Source of the DNA: Haloferula helveola
Lineage (GTDB): Bacteria > Verrucomicrobiota > Verrucomicrobiia > Verrucomicrobiales > Akkermansiaceae
Length of the DNA stretch: 64,000 nt
Assembly (NCBI RefSeq): GCF_037076345.1
Contig: NZ_AP024702.1
Location: forward strand, 1,488,001-1,552,000
Direction of reading: 5' to 3'
The first letter of the stretch is position 1. Each line of letters starts with the position of its first letter. The translations under genes were made by a program, and so were the position numbers. Under the pieces are notes generated by a model. It saw only the letters and a list, made by a program, of their open reading frames with translations, made no database searches and was not told the DNA's origin. This document shows, piece after piece, positions 61,598-64,000 of this stretch.

Positions 61598-63889
61598 ATG
61601 AAACCGCTCCGACTTCTCCTGCTTCCTCTGGCCGCCGCTTTCACCGCTTGCGACCGTGAAATGCCGGACCCGGTTCCGGAGAGCGGAACGGAGCTCTCGG
61701 TCAGCGAACCGGCCAATACCGAGGTCAGTGCCTCTCCGAATGATGAGGAAACCGGGCAACCAACGGTCGCGGCACATTACGGATTCGCCCGGCACGTGCC
61801 TGAGGACGTGAGTTTCTACATGTCCGTCGCCGACACCCAAAGGATGGTCGACGGGTTGCTCGACGGCCTTCAACGCATCGGCTTCATCTATCAGGAGGAA
61901 GTCGTGGTCGGAGAAGGCGACGATGATGAGGGCGAGGCAGCCGACGAGGAGAGCCCGAAATTCGGACTCACTCCGGAGATGCGGAGCTATGTCGGCGACG
62001 AGGCGTTCCTCTTCGTCGGTGGCGAAGCTGGCGAACAGATCCGCGTGATCTCGCTGGCCGCCCAACTGGCGAATGCCGAACTGGCGGGCTACTGGACATC
62101 AGTGGTTCTGGGCTACCTCGGAGAGGAAGAACCGAGCCTCGATTTCAGCGAGTTCGACTCCGACGTCTCCGACGCGGTGATCGGGCCGATGGTCGACGCG
62201 CTGGAACAGGACGGGCGTGTGCGGATGCCGAGCATCGTGTTCGGCTGGCGCCCGGAGGCAGACAAGCTCGAGGCCTGTGTCGCAGGACTCGAAAAGGGAG
62301 TCGCTGCGATCGTCGCAAGCGAGGAACTCACGGCCGAGCCGATCAAGTTCGAGCGATCGGGCGTCTCGCTCAGCGGCTGGACTTTTGCGGACCTCCGCAA
62401 GGTCGGCGAGGACATGAAGAAGGAACTCGAGAAGGAGCTCGAAGAGAATCGCGCCGAACTCTTGCAGCAGTTTCATGAGGCGCCGATTCCCTACGAACGC
62501 ATGCAGAGCCTGATCGACGCGGTGTCCGACTTCGAACTCACGGTCGCCTACGGAAGCGTGGACGGCTACGCCTTGGCCTACATCGGCAACGGGGCCGAGG
62601 GATTCCAGCTCGCCGAATCTCCGGTGCGCTCGCTTGCGGCGTCCGACGCGCTCTCTTGGTCGACCGGCATCGGAGATCCCGACGTCATCGCTGCCCTGTA
62701 TCTCTCCGAAGCGGCCGTCCGCTCGACCTTGCCACTCGATGACAGCTCCGCCTCATGGCGGGCCGCCGCCAAGGAACTCGGCGACCCCCTCGAGGATCCC
62801 GAGACCCTTCGCGCGCTCTTTCTGTCGGTCGCCGATCTGGAGGAAAAACTGGCAGCCCGCGACTGCAGCGCATGGTCGGGTCTGATCCTGAAGGACGGCG
62901 GCTACCGGATCGAATCCCGTGGCGGCAAGGCCGATCCCGGACTCGATTACGACGCCCCGCTCGCCTTGACCGGCTGTGACTTCTCGGAGGCCACCTTCTT
63001 CCGGGCTCACTGGGCACAGAGTCGGGCGCGGAACGAACTCGAATGGCGGGAAACCGAGGCGCTCGGACTGATCGCCGAGATCATCTACGATGAAGCCCGT
63101 AGAAAGTGGCCCGAAGCGATCGATGACGCGAGCCACGTGATGGCCCGTCGGGCGATGGATGAGATCCGCGACCTGAGCCGAATCTACCGGGATGAATTCC
63201 GCGCCGGCATCGGCGACGAGATCGCGGTGGTTGCCGATCTCCGCGGCCCCCTGCCTTCTTGGTCGGACGAGGTGAAGGAGAAGGCCGAACGCGCGAAGAT
63301 CCCGCGACTCGCCGTCGCACGAACGGTCACTGACCGCTCGAAGCTCGCCGGCGCCGGGCAGGCAACGATGGATCTCGCCCAGGAAGGCATCCGTGAGTGG
63401 ACCGGGAGTCCTGACTTCGAGCTGCCCCCGCCCGCATCGATCAAGTCGGACGGCCTGACCACCTGGCACTACCCTCTATTCGAAGGGGAGTCCGACTTCC
63501 TGCCGGGTATCTCGGTCGGTGACCGGATCTGGATCGCCGGAACTTCTCGGCAACTCGCCGCCGACTTCGCGGCACCGGCTTCATCCGGAGCCCCCAATGT
63601 CCCGCTCACCGGCCTGCGCCTCGAACTCGACTTCCGGGAACTCTGGAAATGGATCGCCGACATGAACGAAGAGTTCGGGGAAGAAGCCGAAGCCCTCGCT
63701 AAGGACAGCGCCCCTCCGATGGGACAGGAAGCCCTCGAAACGATGAAACAGGCGGACATCGATGGCGTGGCCGCCGAATTCACTCGCATTGAGCGCCTGA
63801 CGTATGGCCACTGGATGGAGGATGACGCTTCCCGGACGAGCATCCACCTCCACATCCGGCCCCGGCCGGAGGATGAATCCGACCGCTGA
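61598..63889 (+). CDS. large lipoprotein of unknown function
   Basis: A 763-residue protein. The N-terminus MKPLRLLLLPLAAAFTACDR ends in a lipobox-like FTAC, so it is a probable lipoprotein. An acidic, disordered linker follows (about 21-60, rich in E, S, P). The body begins HVPEDVSFYMSVADTQRMVD and alternates alpha and beta segments, with a coiled stretch around EDMKKELEKELEENRAELLQ. It ends in a beta-rich region, IHLHIRPRPEDESDR. No family was recognised. Its neighbours are the giant helical protein and another lipoprotein, suggesting an envelope assembly. Confidence 0.75.
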   Translation: MKPLRLLLLPLAAAFTACDREMPDPVPESGTELSVSEPANTEVSASPNDEETGQPTVAAHYGFARHVPEDVSFYMSVADTQRMVDGLLDGLQRIGFIYQEEVVVGEGDDDEGEAADEESPKFGLTPEMRSYVGDEAFLFVGGEAGEQIRVISLAAQLANAELAGYWTSVVLGYLGEEEPSLDFSEFDSDVSDAVIGPMVDALEQDGRVRMPSIVFGWRPEADKLEACVAGLEKGVAAIVASEELTAEPIKFERSGVSLSGWTFADLRKVGEDMKKELEKELEENRAELLQQFHEAPIPYERMQSLIDAVSDFELTVAYGSVDGYALAYIGNGAEGFQLAESPVRSLAASDALSWSTGIGDPDVIAALYLSEAAVRSTLPLDDSSASWRAAAKELGDPLEDPETLRALFLSVADLEEKLAARDCSAWSGLILKDGGYRIESRGGKADPGLDYDAPLALTGCDFSEATFFRAHWAQSRARNELEWRETEALGLIAEIIYDEARRKWPEAIDDASHVMARRAMDEIRDLSRIYRDEFRAGIGDEIAVVADLRGPLPSWSDEVKEKAERAKIPRLAVARTVTDRSKLAGAGQATMDLAQEGIREWTGSPDFELPPPASIKSDGLTTWHYPLFEGESDFLPGISVGDRIWIAGTSRQLAADFAAPASSGAPNVPLTGLRLELDFRELWKWIADMNEEFGEEAEALAKDSAPPMGQEALETMKQADIDGVAAEFTRIERLTYGHWMEDDASRTSIHLHIRPRPEDESDR

Positions 63890-63900
63890 CCCGTTCCTCC

Positions 63901-64000
63901 ATGCGCCCTCCCTCGCTCCCGATCGTTTTCGCAATGCTGCTGGCTTTGCCGGCATGCAAACGCAGCGAAACACCGACCGCGCAGCAGCCCGGAGACGCAG
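63901..64000 (+). CDS. lipoprotein, N-terminal fragment at window edge
   Basis: The frame starts at ATG 63901 with MRPPSLPIVFAMLLALPACK, a lipoprotein signal with lipobox LPAC, then SETPTAQQPGD, and runs off the right edge. It begins 11 bp after the preceding lipoprotein stop, so it is probably part of the same operon. Nothing can be said about its mature domain. Confidence 0.7.
   Translation, partial: MRPPSLPIVFAMLLALPACKRSETPTAQQPGDA

Overview
The window looks like chromosomal DNA of a Verrucomicrobiota bacterium, probably close to Luteolibacter or Haloferula (inference). It has high G+C with GTG starts used often, two secreted proteins ending in a VPEP-type PEP-CTERM sorting tail, a protein that looks like the verrucomicrobial TIGR02597 family, a PVC-style cytochrome c plus propeller dehydrogenase pair, and a secreted sulfatase beside a GH16 glycanase. 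The core genes are ordinary Gram-negative housekeeping: truA, accBC, thiE, trmB, leuA, uppP, lspA, ileS, alr, sdaA and argB. No rRNA, tRNA, CRISPR array or intact mobile element was seen.

Layout. The 3' end of truA is at the left edge. Positions 0.5-15.4 kb are one long minus-strand block devoted to TonB-energised outer-membrane uptake. Reading in its own direction it holds a 1220-residue TonB-dependent receptor, a 1007-residue secreted beta-helix-like protein made of two nearly identical 433-residue units, a DUF3450 protein, a TtpC-like ExbB with a periplasmic coiled coil, ExbB, ExbD, TonB, a TPR protein, an OprO/OprP-type porin, a small secreted protein and an FMN reductase. The same inverted repeat (TGACG-N4-CGTCA) lies 50-75 bp upstream of both the receptor gene and the DUF3450 gene.

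Positions 15.4-22.1 kb hold a decayed IS3-family transposase, a TPR-sulfotransferase, a fused MFS/spermidine synthase-like protein, a PEP-CTERM protein with a strong terminator, and a TIGR02597-like protein. Positions 22.5-43.1 kb are mostly housekeeping: PfkB kinase, thiE, accC, accB, trmB, comEC, leuA, SMUG1-like glycosylase, nuclease, M23 peptidase, uppP, lspA and ileS. Interspersed are a solitary RelE-like protein, a PLD-like protein, a DCC-family protein behind an operator-like palindrome, and a second PEP-CTERM protein. Positions 43-55 kb carry palindromic repeat elements, a pseudopilin-like gene coupled to an ADPRibase-Mn-like phosphoesterase, the cytochrome/dehydrogenase pair, alr, sdaA, a PIN-TRAM protein, GH16, sulfatase and argB. 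Positions 55-64 kb hold a CHASE2-like membrane protein, an AmgK-like kinase, a 1277-residue secreted alpha-helical protein, a 763-residue lipoprotein and the start of another lipoprotein.

The most interesting region is the self-contained TonB2-like uptake locus, with its own energiser, receptor, duplicated surface protein and shared putative operator. The TonB2-type gene set is known from other phyla. The substrate, the operator and the role of the duplicated beta-helix protein are what look undescribed here.
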